NCBI GenBank assembly: GCA_963704005.1
Contig: CAVPGJ010000003.1
Coordinates: 62,001 to 126,000, forward strand
DNA length: 64,000 nt
Direction: 5' to 3'
DNA from: AC-32 sp963704005
GTDB taxonomy: Bacteria; Actinomycetota; Thermoleophilia; Gaiellales; Gaiellaceae
Below the pieces are notes generated by a model. The model was not told the DNA's origin. It was given only the letters and a program-made list of their open reading frames with translations, and did not search any database. The translations under genes and the position numbers were made by a program. Shown here piece after piece: positions 33,545-45,430 of this stretch (position 1 is the first letter of the stretch; each line of letters begins with the position of its first letter).

Positions 33545-35055
33545 CCCAGCAAGAGCTCGTCGTCGGCCTGGTCGATCACGCGGCGGTCGTGGGTCGCGCA
33601 GACGACGGCGATCCCGAGCTCGTGGGCAAGGCGGGCCAGCAGGAGCGCGACCTCGAGGGCATTCGCCTCGTCGAGCCGGGAGGTCGGCTCGTCGGCGAGC
33701 AGCAGGGCCGGCCGCGGCGCCAGCGCGCGGGCGAGCGCAACGCGGGCCTGCTCGCCGCTCGAGAGCCGCGAGATCCGCTGCCCGGCCCGATGTTCGAGCC
33801 CGACGGCCTTCAGGGCCTCGAGCGCGAGCCCGGGCCGCTCGGCCGGCGCGCGGCCGCGCAGGGCCAGGCCGAGCTCGACGTTCTCCTGCGCCCCGAGGAA
33901 CGGCACCAGGCCCGACTGCTGGCTCACGACTCCGATCGACGCAGCCCGGAGCCGTGCGCGCCCGGCCCGGTCGAGGCTTGTCAGCTCCTGACCGAGGACC
34001 GTCACCCCGCCGGCGCTCGGTGGTTCCAGCCCGGCGATCAGGTTCAGCAGGGTCGTCTTCCCCGAGCCGGAGGGTCCGGTCACCACCGTAAGGCGCCCGG
34101 CCGAGAAGCACGCGTCCAGTCCGTCGAGGACGAGGGACTGCGCGAAGCGCTTCGAGAGCGAGTGGAGCTCGGCGACGGTGCCGACTGCGACGGGGGCCCG
34201 GCCGTCGACGCGCCGCTCGGCAGGCGCCGGGACGACCTCGCCGCCGGCCGGCTCGACGACCACGCGGCCCTTCTCGACCGCTGCGACCGCGTGCGAGCCG
34301 ATCCCGGCCTGCAGCAGCAGCTCCTCGGGCAGGTGCAGCCAGCCGCCGCGGCCGACGACGATCGAGGCGCCGTTCCCAGAGGGGCCGCTCTCGGCGGCGA
34401 GGCGCCCGTCCCGGATGTGGACGACGCGGTCGGCGATCTCGGTCGACGCCTGGTCGTGGCTGACGATCAGCGCCGAGCAGCCCTGCTCGCGGGCCAGCTC
34501 GCCGATCAGCTCGTAGACGCGTGCGGCGCTCGCGCCGTCGAGCTCGCCGGTCGGCTCGTCCGCGAGCAGGAGCCGAGGCTCGTGCGCCACGCCGGCGCAG
34601 AGAGCGACGCGCTGCTGCTCGCCACCGGACAGCTCGCCCGGCCGTGCCTCTCGCTTCTTCGCCAGCCCAACCCGTTCGAGCAATGCTTCGGCCTTCGCTG
34701 CGGCGTCCCGCGGCCGGGCGCCCCGCAGCTCGAGCGGCAGCGCGACCAGCTCGCGGACCGTCAGCTCGGGCGCGAGCGCCCGCTCGTAGTGCTGGTCCAC
34801 GTAGCCGAGGATCCGCGAGCGTTCGCGCCCCGAGAGCCGCGCCGCGTCCTGCCCGAAGACGCGCACAACCCCGGCGGACGGGCGTTCCTGCGCGGAGACG
34901 GCCCGCAGCAGCGTCGTCTTGCCGGAGCCGCTCGGCCCGAGCACGACGACCAGCTCGTGCTCCTCGACGGCCAGCGTCAGGCCCTGCAGCGCGGCAGCGT
35001 CGCCCTCCGGGGTCGAGTAGACGCGGAAGAGGTCACGGATCTCGACCGCTCTCAC
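33541..35055 (-). CDS. ABC transporter ATPase with two fused nucleotide-binding domains
   Basis: A 504-aa protein of two LolD/MacB-type ATPases in one chain. Domain 1 (~1-225) has Walker A GPSGSGKTTLLRA, signature LSGGEQQRVALCA, Walker B LLLADEPTGELDG and VSHDQ. Domain 2 (~285-504) has GPSGSGKTTLLNL, the altered signature LSSGEQARVALAR, LLLADEPTSRLDE and ATHDR. A linker with GWLHLPEELLLQAGI and VEKGRVVVEP-like strands resembles an antitoxin/AbrB-type fold and separates them. GTG 35055 overlaps the permease stop by 4 nt. With a single large FtsX-type permease it forms an exporter, probably for peptides, lipids or antibiotics. Confidence 0.88.
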   Translation of the reverse strand: MRAVEIRDLFRVYSTPEGDAAALQGLTLAVEEHELVVVLGPSGSGKTTLLRAVSAQERPSAGVVRVFGQDAARLSGRERSRILGYVDQHYERALAPELTVRELVALPLELRGARPRDAAAKAEALLERVGLAKKREARPGELSGGEQQRVALCAGVAHEPRLLLADEPTGELDGASAARVYELIGELAREQGCSALIVSHDQASTEIADRVVHIRDGRLAAESGPSGNGASIVVGRGGWLHLPEELLLQAGIGSHAVAAVEKGRVVVEPAGGEVVPAPAERRVDGRAPVAVGTVAELHSLSKRFAQSLVLDGLDACFSAGRLTVVTGPSGSGKTTLLNLIAGLEPPSAGGVTVLGQELTSLDRAGRARLRAASIGVVSQQSGLVPFLGAQENVELGLALRGRAPAERPGLALEALKAVGLEHRAGQRISRLSSGEQARVALARALAPRPALLLADEPTSRLDEANALEVALLLARLAHELGIAVVCATHDRRVIDQADDELLLG

Positions 35056-38000
35056 GACGCCTCCCGGAACCTGGCGCGGGTGAGCAGGAGCGCAGGCAGA
35101 AGCGCCGCGACGAGAAACGCAGCCAGCGCGATCCCGACGAGGGGCCAGTCGACGGCGAGGCGCAGCGGGGGTACGGGCTCTCCCGCGCCCGCCGTCAGCC
35201 GGATCAGCGCGACCGTCAGCGCGCTCAGGATCGTCCCGGCGGCGAGCCCGCCCGCGATGCCGAAGCAGATGGAGATCAGGAAGCGCAGGCGCAGGTGGCG
35301 CAGAAGCGTGCGCGGCTCGGCGCCCTGGGACTCCAGGTCGAGCAGCTCGCCGCGCTCGTCGCGAAGGTCGGAGACGAGCGCGAGCAGGACGCCGGCGAGG
35401 GCCAGCGCCAGGGCCGCCAGCGCCGCCGAGCCGAGGACGAGCACCGCCCCGCGGCCGAGCGGGTCGGCGCGCAGCCCCGCGAGCGTCCCGCGCCGGGTGC
35501 TCACGTCGAGGCTTGCGAACGGCGGTCGCCGCAACGCGCGCGCGAGGGCCTGCGCGGAGCTCCCGGGCCGCGCGTTGATCCACAGCTCGTTCGTCACGCC
35601 GGTTCCGGGCGCGGCCGTGTTCAGCGCGGTCGAGACGGCTGTCCGGTCGGCGACCACGAGGTCGCCCTGGACGGTCGGAAAGCGCGACGCGACGCCGGTG
35701 ACGCGCAGGAGCAACGGCTCGCCCTCGACCGTCGCCGGGAGCAGGCCGTCGCGACCCGCCGCGGCCGCGAGAGCCGGCGAGACGACCGCCGGGAGCGCTC
35801 GCCCGTCCGTCGGCTGGCGCGGGCGGAGGACTCCGATCGCGGCCCCGGAGTCCGGCGTCAGCAGGTAGCGGACGGTCGAGCCCGCGGTCCGGACTCCCTG
35901 GCCGCCCGTCCACGTGTCGTAGTCGGTCGCGAGCGCGTGCCCGTCCGCGCGGAAGGCGCCGAGGCGCAGTGTGCCCTGGGTCAGCGGCTGTGAGCCGAGC
36001 CCGGCGTTCGTCCCGATCGGCAATCCGCCCGCTCGCAGGAACGAGAGCCGCACGAGGAGGCCGCCGCGCAGTGCCGGCGGGAGCGGGGCGCGGAGGGTCG
36101 TGCTGCCCCGGGCCGCGCCCAGGTCGAGCGTCGTGAAGAGCCCGCGGGCGCTCATCACGGTCGCCTTCACGTCGAGTGGAGTTCCGTGCACGGACGCCGG
36201 AACCTCGAGCGTCCGCGCTTCGGGCGGGAGCCTGACCCCGCGCATCGCGCTCGGCCCGGCGGCGATGCGCCGTGCCAGCTCCGTCCGCGGAAGGGCGGAG
36301 AAGTCGTCGCGCCAGCCGTCCAGCCCGGGAAGGATCGAGGGCGGGATCCCGAGGAGCGTGAGACCCTGCGAGGTCGTCAGGCCTGAGATGTCGCCGCTCA
36401 GCCGCAGCACCGGCGCCGCGTTGCCGAGCCGCCGGTACGCGCTCGGCGGCGCTGCCGCCAGGACCGGCACCAGGTTGTCGAGGCTCTCGCGAGCGAGCGC
36501 GTCCCGCGGGACGGCGTAGGCGGCCTCGTCGTCCTGCCCCTGCGCGAGCGTCGAGCGGTACGCGGATGCGAACAGCGCCAGCGCGAAGCTCGCGACGAGA
36601 AACGCGACGACGATCGCCGTGCGCCCAGGGCTCCTCGCGAGGGAGGTCGCAGCCAGGCGAATCGGCAGCGAGGCGGAGCGGGCGAGGCGCTCGAGCAGGC
36701 GCAGCGTGGGGTAGAGGAGCCGCGCCGCGGCGACAGCGGCAACGAAGACGACCAGGCCGGGCAGGAGGAGCAGGAAGACGCCGGTTCCGCCGCCCCCCGC
36801 GAGCGTCCGAGGCGTCGGTCTCGCCGCGGAGCGCGCCGAGGACGATCGCGGCCAGCGCCCCGAGCGCGAGCGCGTCGACGACCGTGAACGAGACGCCGCC
36901 GAAGGCGAGGTCAGGGCTGCGGCGGGCGAGCACGAGCACGAGCGCGGCGCCGGCCGCCAGCAGCACCGCGAGGCCGGCCGCGCCGCCCGAGAGCGCCGAG
37001 TGGTCGAGCACCGCGCCGGCGCCGTCTCCGAGCCGGTGCGCGGCGCCGGCCGCGAGCGCCGTGCCCGCTGCCCAGCCGAGCACGACTCCGAGCACGGCGA
37101 CCGCAGCCGCCTCCGTCCCGTCGAGCAGGAGGAGCTGCCACCTGCTGCCGCCCAGCCAGCCCAGCCGGCGAGCGCTCGCCTGAGCTTCCCGCCGCCCGGC
37201 GGCCGCCGCGAGGACGACGAAGCCGAGCAGCAGCGCCGCGCCCGCTCCGCCGAGCAGCAGCAGCCGTCGCTGTCCCGCCCGTGCCGTCGCGGCCGCCTGC
37301 ACAACCTGCTCGGCCGGCGCTGCCAGCAGGAATCCCTGGCCTCGCGCATCCAGCTCCGACTGGGCCTGCGCGGTCTGCGCCACGAAGGCATCCGCGGTCC
37401 ACGGATGAACGCTCGACTCGGTGAGCGGCAGCAGCCAGCTGTAGGTGCGCTGGAAGTCCGCCAGCAGCCGCGTCGAGGCGAGTCCCGCGACGCCGTTGGC
37501 CAGCAGGAAGGGCGGTTGGGCCGGCTGGTGGTAGCGGGCGGAGCTCGTCAGGATCGACCTCTGGCTCGAGCCCGAGATCAGCGGGCCGAACGGAAACTGC
37601 GACGCGACCGAGCCGCTCCCGACGCGCACGACGTTCAGCCCGGGAAGGTGAGGCAGCGGCCCCGCGCCGGCAAGCTGGAGAACCTCGCAGCGCTCGGGCG
37701 TGCAGGGCCGCGGAAGCCGCCCGCTGCGGACGGCGGCCCAGCGGCCGATGTCGTCGATTGCGGCGAGGTCGGTCAGCGCGCCGCCGATCTCGCTCTCGCG
37801 GAAGAACAGCACCCGCGCCGGCCGTGCGCCCGGGAGCCGCGCGAGGGCGCGCTGCACATCGGAGTCGAGAGCCCCGAAGGACGGCGCGTCCTGCGACGGG
37901 ATCCCGCTCCAGTCGACCCGGACGCCTCGGTCGGCCGGGTCGATCGAGGCGACCGCCCGGCCGAGACTGCGGTCGCCCGCGGCGAGGCCGGCCCCGTCGA

Positions 38001-38148
38001 CCCCGGCCAGGACGGCCGCGGCCACGGCGATGCCGAGGACGACGAGCAGGTAGCGGCCGCCGCTTCGGGACAGCCGCTTCCGCGCCAGCCTGAGCACTGC
38101 GCCGCTTCGTCGCGCCGTCACCGGCAAATCTCTGACGACGGTGTTCAA
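35052..38148 (-). CDS. FtsX-family ABC permease, broken by one extra base
   Basis: A ~1030-residue permease with duplicated FtsX (MacB-type) modules: an N-terminal helix (GRYLLVVLGIAVAAAVLAGV), a large external domain, a helix block (~285-450), a second external domain, and three C-terminal helices (LGSAALAALALALAGVLLAL, ISICFGIAGGLAAG, VGIALAAFLVAALLPALLL). The frame shifts once near codon 450: the upstream frame enters a six-C run (36793-36798); one C fewer gives ARGGGGTGVFLLLLPGLVV and restores a full gene. The first start is TTG 38148; GTG 38121 is an alternative. It is coupled to the ATPase gene and divergent from the CGNR regulator. Confidence 0.82.
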
Positions 38149-38181
38149 ATCACGTATCCGAGACGAAAAAGAACCACCGTC
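38137..38181. promoter_or_regulatory. Near-perfect inverted repeat at the permease/CGNR divergent promoter
   Basis: GACGGTGTTC (38137-38146) and GAACCACCGTC (38171-38181) match as inverted arms except for one extra base. The right arm lies just before the -10 of the CGNR gene and the left arm covers the first codons of the permease, so binding here would affect both genes. Confidence 0.45.
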
Positions 38182-38186
38182 AGGAC

Positions 38187-38192
38187 TATACT
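38187..38192 (+). promoter_or_regulatory. -10 element TATACT (leaderless promoter of the CGNR gene)
   Basis: TATACT ends 7 nt before ATG 38200 with no Shine-Dalgarno, a clear leaderless arrangement. The -35 zone (CGAAAA) is poor, so an activator may be needed. Confidence 0.55.
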
Positions 38193-38199
38193 AGTGTCC

Positions 38200-38757
38200 A
38201 TGCCGCGATACGACGTGCCGAAGGCGGCTCCGGAGCCACTCGCGATCGTGCAGCGGTTCGTGAACACCACCGACCTCGAGAACGAGCGCGAATGGCTCTC
38301 GACGCCCGACGAGCTCGCGGGCTGGCTGCGCGAGGCGGGCCTGCCGGCCGACGGGCCGCTCGTCGAGGCCGACCTCGCCCGGGCGCACGAGCTGCGCGAG
38401 GCGCTCCGGGCCCTGCTCCAGGCCAACAACGGCCGGCCGCTCAGCCAGGACGCCGTCTCGACCTTCAACGCCGCCGCTGCGGCCGCCCGGCTCTCGCCCG
38501 AGCTCGACGAGCGAGGCGCCGTCAGGCTGGAGCCCTACGCGCACGGCGTCGACGCCGCGCTCGGCCGGATCGTCGCGGTCGCGCTCGAGGCGATGCTCGA
38601 CGGCAGCTGGTCAAGGCTCAAAGCCTGCCGCAACTGCCGCTGGGTCTTCCACGACTACTCGCGCAACCGCTCGGCGAGCTGGTGCTCGATGCTTCTCTGC
38701 GGCGGCCGCCACAAGACGCGTGCCTACCGCCGCCGGCTCAAGGCGCGGCAGGCATAG
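38200..38757 (+). CDS. CGNR zinc-finger (ABATE-domain) regulator
   Basis: A 185-aa protein. The N-terminal ABATE-type domain (~12-125) contains IVQRFVNTTDLENEREWLST and ADLARAHELREALRALLQAN. The C-terminal zinc finger is CRNCRWVFHDYSRNRSASWC (~143) followed by SMLLCGGRHKTRAYRRR. The motif that names the family, CGNR, reads CGGR here, but all cysteines are kept. ATG 38200 is fixed by TATACT 7 nt upstream. These proteins are thought to be transcription regulators, and this one probably controls the divergent ABC exporter through the shared inverted repeat. Confidence 0.87.
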   Translation: MPRYDVPKAAPEPLAIVQRFVNTTDLENEREWLSTPDELAGWLREAGLPADGPLVEADLARAHELREALRALLQANNGRPLSQDAVSTFNAAAAAARLSPELDERGAVRLEPYAHGVDAALGRIVAVALEAMLDGSWSRLKACRNCRWVFHDYSRNRSASWCSMLLCGGRHKTRAYRRRLKARQA

Positions 38758-38792
38758 CCCCGCGCGCCGGGCGGCGCTAGGGTCCGTGGCTC

Positions 38793-40750
<1,958 letters not shown>

Positions 40751-40767
<17 letters not shown>

Positions 40768-42409
40768 CGAGCGTGCCGATCGGCGTGTACGGCCAGACCC
40801 TGGCTGCGGCGGCCAATGGAAGCTCGACGCAGCCGAGGCTCTGAGGAGTTCCGAACGAGGCGCGGTTGAAGGCGTGGATGGCGTCGCCGCCGTTGAAGTA
40901 GCTGATGTAGCGGATGCCGGGGTCGTGGTAGTGCGAGCCGTCCGGGTTCGTGCCGCTCATCGTCCCGACCGGGATGTGCTCGAAGACGGGGAACGTCCCC
41001 AGCTTCGTCGGGGCGGCAGGAACGCCGGTGTTCCCCGGCGAGCTGAGGATGACCCGGCCCTCGTGCCAGAGGGTCAGCGACTGGGGCACGCTGCTGTGCA
41101 CGTAGACGTAGCTGTAGCCGGCCTGGCGGCGCTTGCCGGCGATCGCGTCGGCGAGCAGCGCGTGCCAGACCTGTGTGCCCGCGATCCCGTCCACGGTGAG
41201 CCCGTGCGTGTCCTCGAGCATCATCACGGCCCCGCGCGTGACCTGGTTCGGGCTTCCTTCGCTCCAGAGCGCGCGCAGCTCGGGCGGGGTGTCGGCATAG
41301 CGCCAGCTGAACCGGCCCTTCGGCGGGTCGACGGCTGCTTGCACCTCCGCCCGCGGAGTGCGGGGGACCGGAGCGCCGGAGGGCGTCCAGTCGAGCGGCA
41401 GGTAGCCCGCTTGCGCCAGAAGCTGTTGTAGACGCAGGAGCGAGCCGGGCGGCACCGTCCAGTCGACCGTCCGCGTGGTGCGCAGCCCGCGGCCCGAGGG
41501 CTTCGTCATGGCCACCGCCCGCGGCAGCTCGACGCGCAGATCGGAGGCGAAGCGCGCGCCGAAGCCGAAGGGCGTGAAGACGAGCGTGTGGCTGTCCGTC
41601 CGGCTCCAGCGGCCGGGCGTGCGGGGTGCGATTCGCGGCAGGCTGTCGCCCAGCACGTCGGCCACCGGCTGCGAAAACGTCACGCGGATGGGAGTGGACG
41701 GAGCCAGCCGGGCTCCCGGCGCCGGGCTGGTGACCGCCACAGCCGAGCTGGCGGGCGGGAACCAGCTCACCGAGACCGGAGTGCCGAGGCGCTCCCACGA
41801 CCGGGCCGCCGCGGCGACCTCGACGGTGCCTGTGATGCCCCGTCGCCCGAGAGCCAGCGCCAGCGTGCGTCGCGCAATGCCGCGAGCCGCGTGCGACTGC
41901 CGCGCGGTGCGGCCGTAGACGACCGCGCTGACCGGTCTGTCGAACGTCACGCGTAGGGGCGAGCCGGGCCGGACGGTGAGCCAGCGGTCGGTCACGCTCG
42001 CGACCGGGGCGCGCAGGGCCAACCGCTCATGGTGCGTGTCGCCGAGTGCCCACCCGAGCCAGCCCGGCCGGCGAACGACGACGTCCACCGAGACGGCCTC
42101 GCCCGGCGTCAGCGGCGTTCGCGGCGTCAGGCGTCCGCCCTGCACCGTCAGCGGAATCATCCGTCCGTCGGGGCCGAACGCCTGCACGCTTTCGAGCGTC
42201 CCGCCGAACGGCTGCACCTGGACGCGTGCGAGCGCCGTCGCATCCGCCGCCAGAGAGGCTCCCGACCACTTCCACAAGGCGGCGCCGATCGCCAGGAGCG
42301 CGACGACGACGGCTCCCCCGACGATCCACCGGCCGCGCCGGCGGCGACGCCGACGTGGTGGCCGGCTACTGGAGCGGGTGAGCGGCGATGGCGGCGAGGT
42401 GGTCGCCAC
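40751..42409 (-). CDS. L,D-transpeptidase with Ig-like and peptidoglycan-binding domains
   Basis: A 552-aa cell-wall enzyme. A proline/arginine-rich cytosolic tail precedes one membrane anchor (~28-48). Beta-rich modules (~50-300; SPAPGARLAPSTPIRVTFSQ is a Big/SbsA-type strand pair) lead to a peptidoglycan-binding-like helix bundle (LLRLQQLLAQAGYLPLDW, ~310) and the YkuD domain (~420-552): LWHEGRVILSSPGNTG, GTFPVFEHI, and the catalytic HAFNRASFGTPQSLGCVELP with His, Ser, Gly and Cys. It forms 3-3 cross-links in peptidoglycan. A second L,D-transpeptidase lies 30 bp upstream on the same strand, so the two probably share a transcript. Confidence 0.9.
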
Positions 42410-42439
42410 ACCCAGAGGCTATCTGCGGCGAGCGGCTTG

Positions 42440-43522
42440 TCAGCCGGCGATGTACACGGGCGTGCCGACCCCGACGCGGTCGTAGAGGTCGATCACATCC
42501 GGGATCAGCATGCGCACGCAGCCGTGCGAGACGGCGTGCCCGATCGACCAGGTCTCGTCGGTGCCGTGGATCCCGGCGCCGTCGAAGATCCCGAGCCAGC
42601 GGGACTTGATCGGGTCGTCGGGCCCCGGCGGGATCACCTGCCCGGCCAGTGAGCCGGCCCAGGCGCTCAGGGGCACGTGCCAGGACGGGTCGATCGCCTT
42701 GTCCTGGACGTGGTAGAGCCCGGCGGGCGTCTCCAGCCCGACCTGCCCGACGGCGATCGGGTAGATGTGCTTGAGGCGCAGGTACTTGTAGAGCCGCAGC
42801 TTGAACGCGGCGCGATCGATGACGATGAACGACGGGTAGCGCTGGCGCAGCTTGCGCGCGCTGACGTGAGCCGCGGCGAGGACGACCGGCACACGCAGGG
42901 TCCGCGGGGCGGACGGCGTCGAGAGCGTGCCGGCGATCTCGCGCCGTAGCTCGGCCGCCTCGAGCGTCATCCCGGGCTGGCTCTTGAAGACGGTCAAGCC
43001 CTTGGCGCTCGGCACGACTCTGGCGTTCCGGGGCGCGCGGTCGACCCGTCTCCGCAGCATCCGGATCGCCCGGTTGACAGTGCCGGCCGAGTAGCCGACC
43101 CGCGGTTGCAGGCTCGTCTTCACGTCCTCTCCGACCAGGTCGCGCCAGGCGCGGGCGACGAACCAGGAGTGCCGGCTCACGTGCAGAGCGCGCTCAACGA
43201 CGGCCGAGTCGCTCTCGACCGAGAGGTTGAGCGCGCGCGGAGTGAGCACCAGCCGCCCGCCCGAATAGCGGAGCACGAGCCGATGCCTGAGCGGCGCGAG
43301 CCGTCGCGCGAGCCGGGCGCGGGCCTGCTGCGCGGTGAGGCCGCCGAGGTCGATCGTGCCGACGTGCACGCCGTTCGCGATCACGTCGTCGTGGCTGCGG
43401 TCGTAGGCGTAGGCGGCGCCGGTCCCGGCGCTCGCGACGACGAGCACGGCGAGGACCACGATCGCAACGCCTCCCGAGAGGAGGCTGCGGGCCCGGCCCC
43501 ACGCGTCCTGAGCGGCGCGCAT
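42440..43522 (-). CDS. L,D-transpeptidase with N-terminal PG-binding-4-like domain
   Basis: A 360-aa enzyme anchored by one helix (~18-40, GVAIVVLAVLVVASAGTGAA). The external region contains the four-fold PG_binding_4/VanW-type pattern (VIANGVHVGTIDLGGLTAQQ, RLVLTPRALNLSV, RVVPSAKGLTVFKSQPGMTL). The YkuD domain (~235-360) has FIVIDRAAFKLRLYKYLRLK, GLETPAGLYHVQDKAIDPSW, and catalytic residues in IHGTDETWSIGHAVSHGCVR (His, Ser, His-Gly-Cys). The enzyme makes 3-3 peptidoglycan cross-links. It is the first of the tandem transpeptidase pair. Confidence 0.92.
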   Translation of the reverse strand: MRAAQDAWGRARSLLSGGVAIVVLAVLVVASAGTGAAYAYDRSHDDVIANGVHVGTIDLGGLTAQQARARLARRLAPLRHRLVLRYSGGRLVLTPRALNLSVESDSAVVERALHVSRHSWFVARAWRDLVGEDVKTSLQPRVGYSAGTVNRAIRMLRRRVDRAPRNARVVPSAKGLTVFKSQPGMTLEAAELRREIAGTLSTPSAPRTLRVPVVLAAAHVSARKLRQRYPSFIVIDRAAFKLRLYKYLRLKHIYPIAVGQVGLETPAGLYHVQDKAIDPSWHVPLSAWAGSLAGQVIPPGPDDPIKSRWLGIFDGAGIHGTDETWSIGHAVSHGCVRMLIPDVIDLYDRVGVGTPVYIAG

Positions 43523-43560
43523 ACCCCTTGCTTATACCGTGAGCCGCGGCTTGCAAGAAG

Positions 43561-43586
43561 GAGAAGGCCCCTTTCGGGGCCTTCTC
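43561..43586. terminator. Strong hairpin, possible bidirectional terminator or leader structure
   Basis: GAGAAGGCCCC (43561-43571) pairs perfectly with GGGGCCTTCTC (43576-43586) around TTTC. No T-run follows on either strand, so an intrinsic terminator is uncertain. It lies 39 bp upstream of the transpeptidase start. Confidence 0.4.
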
Positions 43587-43834
43587 GTGACCTTCGGAGA
43601 GTCAGTGTCGTTTTCGTCCGCTCTCCCGGCTGAGGCCGTTGGCTGGGTTCTTCCTGTGGCCTTGCCGACTGAGCTTCGTCCTACTTGCGACCTGTGCTCT
43701 GAGCAACTCCCATCATCGCCGGGCCGCAGTGGGGCGCCATCGGTGCGTTCGCTGATCTACGCGAGTAGTTCCCCGCAACCGAGGAGCGGCCGGCGCCGAT
43801 GTCCAGGCAGGCCCGGCCTGGGAACCTCTGCTCG
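43587..43834. other. Intergenic stretch without a supported gene
   Basis: The 312-bp gap between 43522 and 43835 contains the hairpin at 43561 and otherwise only short ORFs with poor codon patterns. I see no tRNA-like arms, terminator T-runs or repeats in it. It should hold the promoter for the PRC-barrel/CoA-transferase pair. Confidence 0.4.
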
Positions 43835-44077
43835 ATGCTTGCCGAACGAGAGACGACCGGGTTCCTGGTCGCGGATTCCGAGGGGCGCCGAGTCGGCCTC
43901 GTCGAAGGTCCCATGTACGGCGAGGCGCCGACCCGGCCGGATGCCCTCGCCGTCCGCGCTCGAGGGCGCTACGGGCGCCACTTCATCGTCCCGGCCCGCG
44001 CGATCGAGGTGATCGACGACGATGCCGGCACGATCGTGCTCCAGCTCGAGCGGCGCGACCTGCAAACCTTTCTTTAG
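43835..44077 (+). CDS. PRC-barrel-like small protein
   Basis: An 80-aa protein from ATG 43835 (an ATG at 43799 would add 12 residues). It reads TTGFLVADSEGRRVGLVEGP, then RYGRHFIVPARAIEVIDDDA and GTIVLQLERRDLQTFL. The strand-turn order V-x-D-x-x-G-x-x-V-G followed by a V-P-x-x-A-I-x-V-I-D segment is the PRC-barrel pattern, found in RNA-processing and photosynthetic proteins and in many small stress proteins. It ends 6 bp before the CoA-transferase start, so both are probably co-transcribed. Precise role unknown. Confidence 0.68.
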   Translation: MLAERETTGFLVADSEGRRVGLVEGPMYGEAPTRPDALAVRARGRYGRHFIVPARAIEVIDDDAGTIVLQLERRDLQTFL

Positions 44078-44083
44078 GAGAGC

Positions 44084-45289
44084 TTGACGGACCCCGCCGA
44101 CGAGCGAGGTTCCGCCAAACTCTCCAAGTTGCCCGCCTCCGGGATCCGCGTGCTCGACCTCTCCCGCGTTCTCGCGGGCCCGTACTGCACGATGCTGCTC
44201 TCGGATCTGGGCGCGGACGTCGTCAAGGTCGAGCGGCCGGGCGAGGGCGACGAGACGCGGGCCTGGGGGCCGCCCTCTGCCGGCGGCGAGGCCGCGTACT
44301 TCCTGGCCGTCAACCGCGGCAAGCGGAGCGTGGCGCTCGACCTCGCCCGGCCCGAGGGGCAGGAGGTGGTGCAGCGCCTCGCGCGTGCCGCCGACGTGGT
44401 GGTCGAGAACTTCCGGCCCGGAACGGCCGAGCGGCTCGGCGCCGGCTACGAGCAGCTGGCACGCGAGAACCCCGGGCTCGTCTACTGCTCGATCACCGGC
44501 TTCGGCAGCGACCGCGGCTCGCTCGGGCGGCCGGGGTACGACTTCGTCGTGCAGGCCGAAAGCGGCTTGATGGCGATCACGGGCGAGCCGGACGGAGAGC
44601 CGCTGAAGGTCGGCGTCGCCGTGGTCGACGTCCTCGCCGGCTACGCCGCGGCGACCGCGATCCTGGCCGCTCTCCTGGCCCGAGGGCAGACGGGCCGCGG
44701 CGACCGCATCGAGATCTCGCTGCTCGACACCGCGCTCTCGGCGCTCGTGAACGTCGCCGAGTCTGCGCTGCTGACGGGCGACGAGCCGAGCCGCCTCGGC
44801 AACGCCCACCCGAACATCGTCCCCTACCAGACGTTCGCCGCCGCGGACGGCGCCGTCGCGGTCGCGGCCGCCAACGACGGCCTCTACCAGCGTCTCTGCG
44901 AGGCGATCGAGCGGCCCGACCTCGCCGCCGATGAGCGGTTCCGGACGAACCCGGGGAGGGTCGAGCACCGCGACGAGCTGGTGGCCGAGCTGGTGACGGT
45001 GTTCGCAGGGCGCTCGGCGGAGGAGTGGATCGGACGGCTCGACGCTGCGGGCGTGCCTGCCGGGAAGGTGCGAGGCGTGCGCGAGGCGCTGGCGGAGGCG
45101 GAGATCGTGACCGTGGAGCACCCGACGATCGGCCCGCTTCCGCTCGTCGCGTCGCCGCTGGGCCTGCGCGGCGAGCGTCCGCCGCTACCCCCGCCGCTGC
45201 TCGGCCAGCACACGGGCGAGGTGCTCGCCGAGCTCGGCTATGGAGAGGAAGAGATCGCCACGCTCGAGCGCGGCGGCGTCGTGGCCTGA
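44084..45289 (+). CDS. CaiB/BaiF family (class III) CoA-transferase
   Basis: A 401-aa enzyme moving CoA between carboxylic acids. Conserved parts are GIRVLDLSRVLAGPYCTMLL (~20), LGADVVKVERPGEGDETR, YFLAVNRGKRSVALDL, VVENFRPGTAERLGAGYEQL, the active-site region SLGRPGYDFVVQAESGLMAI with the catalytic Asp (~152), and GDRIEISLLDTALSAL. TTG 44084 is preceded by AGGAGAG at 44076. Length is typical (~400). Substrates are unknown; family members act on formate/oxalate, carnitine, succinate or bile-acid CoA esters. Confidence 0.92.
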   Translation: MTDPADERGSAKLSKLPASGIRVLDLSRVLAGPYCTMLLSDLGADVVKVERPGEGDETRAWGPPSAGGEAAYFLAVNRGKRSVALDLARPEGQEVVQRLARAADVVVENFRPGTAERLGAGYEQLARENPGLVYCSITGFGSDRGSLGRPGYDFVVQAESGLMAITGEPDGEPLKVGVAVVDVLAGYAAATAILAALLARGQTGRGDRIEISLLDTALSALVNVAESALLTGDEPSRLGNAHPNIVPYQTFAAADGAVAVAAANDGLYQRLCEAIERPDLAADERFRTNPGRVEHRDELVAELVTVFAGRSAEEWIGRLDAAGVPAGKVRGVREALAEAEIVTVEHPTIGPLPLVASPLGLRGERPPLPPPLLGQHTGEVLAELGYGEEEIATLERGGVVA

Positions 45290-45430
45290 CCGTGCGTCGA
45301 GTACCGGGCGTTCGTACGGGGCCCGCTCTTTGCGGGAAATTCGGCGCCGACCTCGCCCGTCGGCTAGTAGCCGGGCGGGAACCGGCGCGAGATAGTCTCC
45401 GCAGCCGCAATCAAGCAGGGGCAGGTTCGC

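Noticed and set aside
43587..43834. Structured ncRNA or tRNA in the gap
   Set aside because: No cloverleaf arms, no T-loop motif and no recognisable riboswitch core; only one hairpin stands out.
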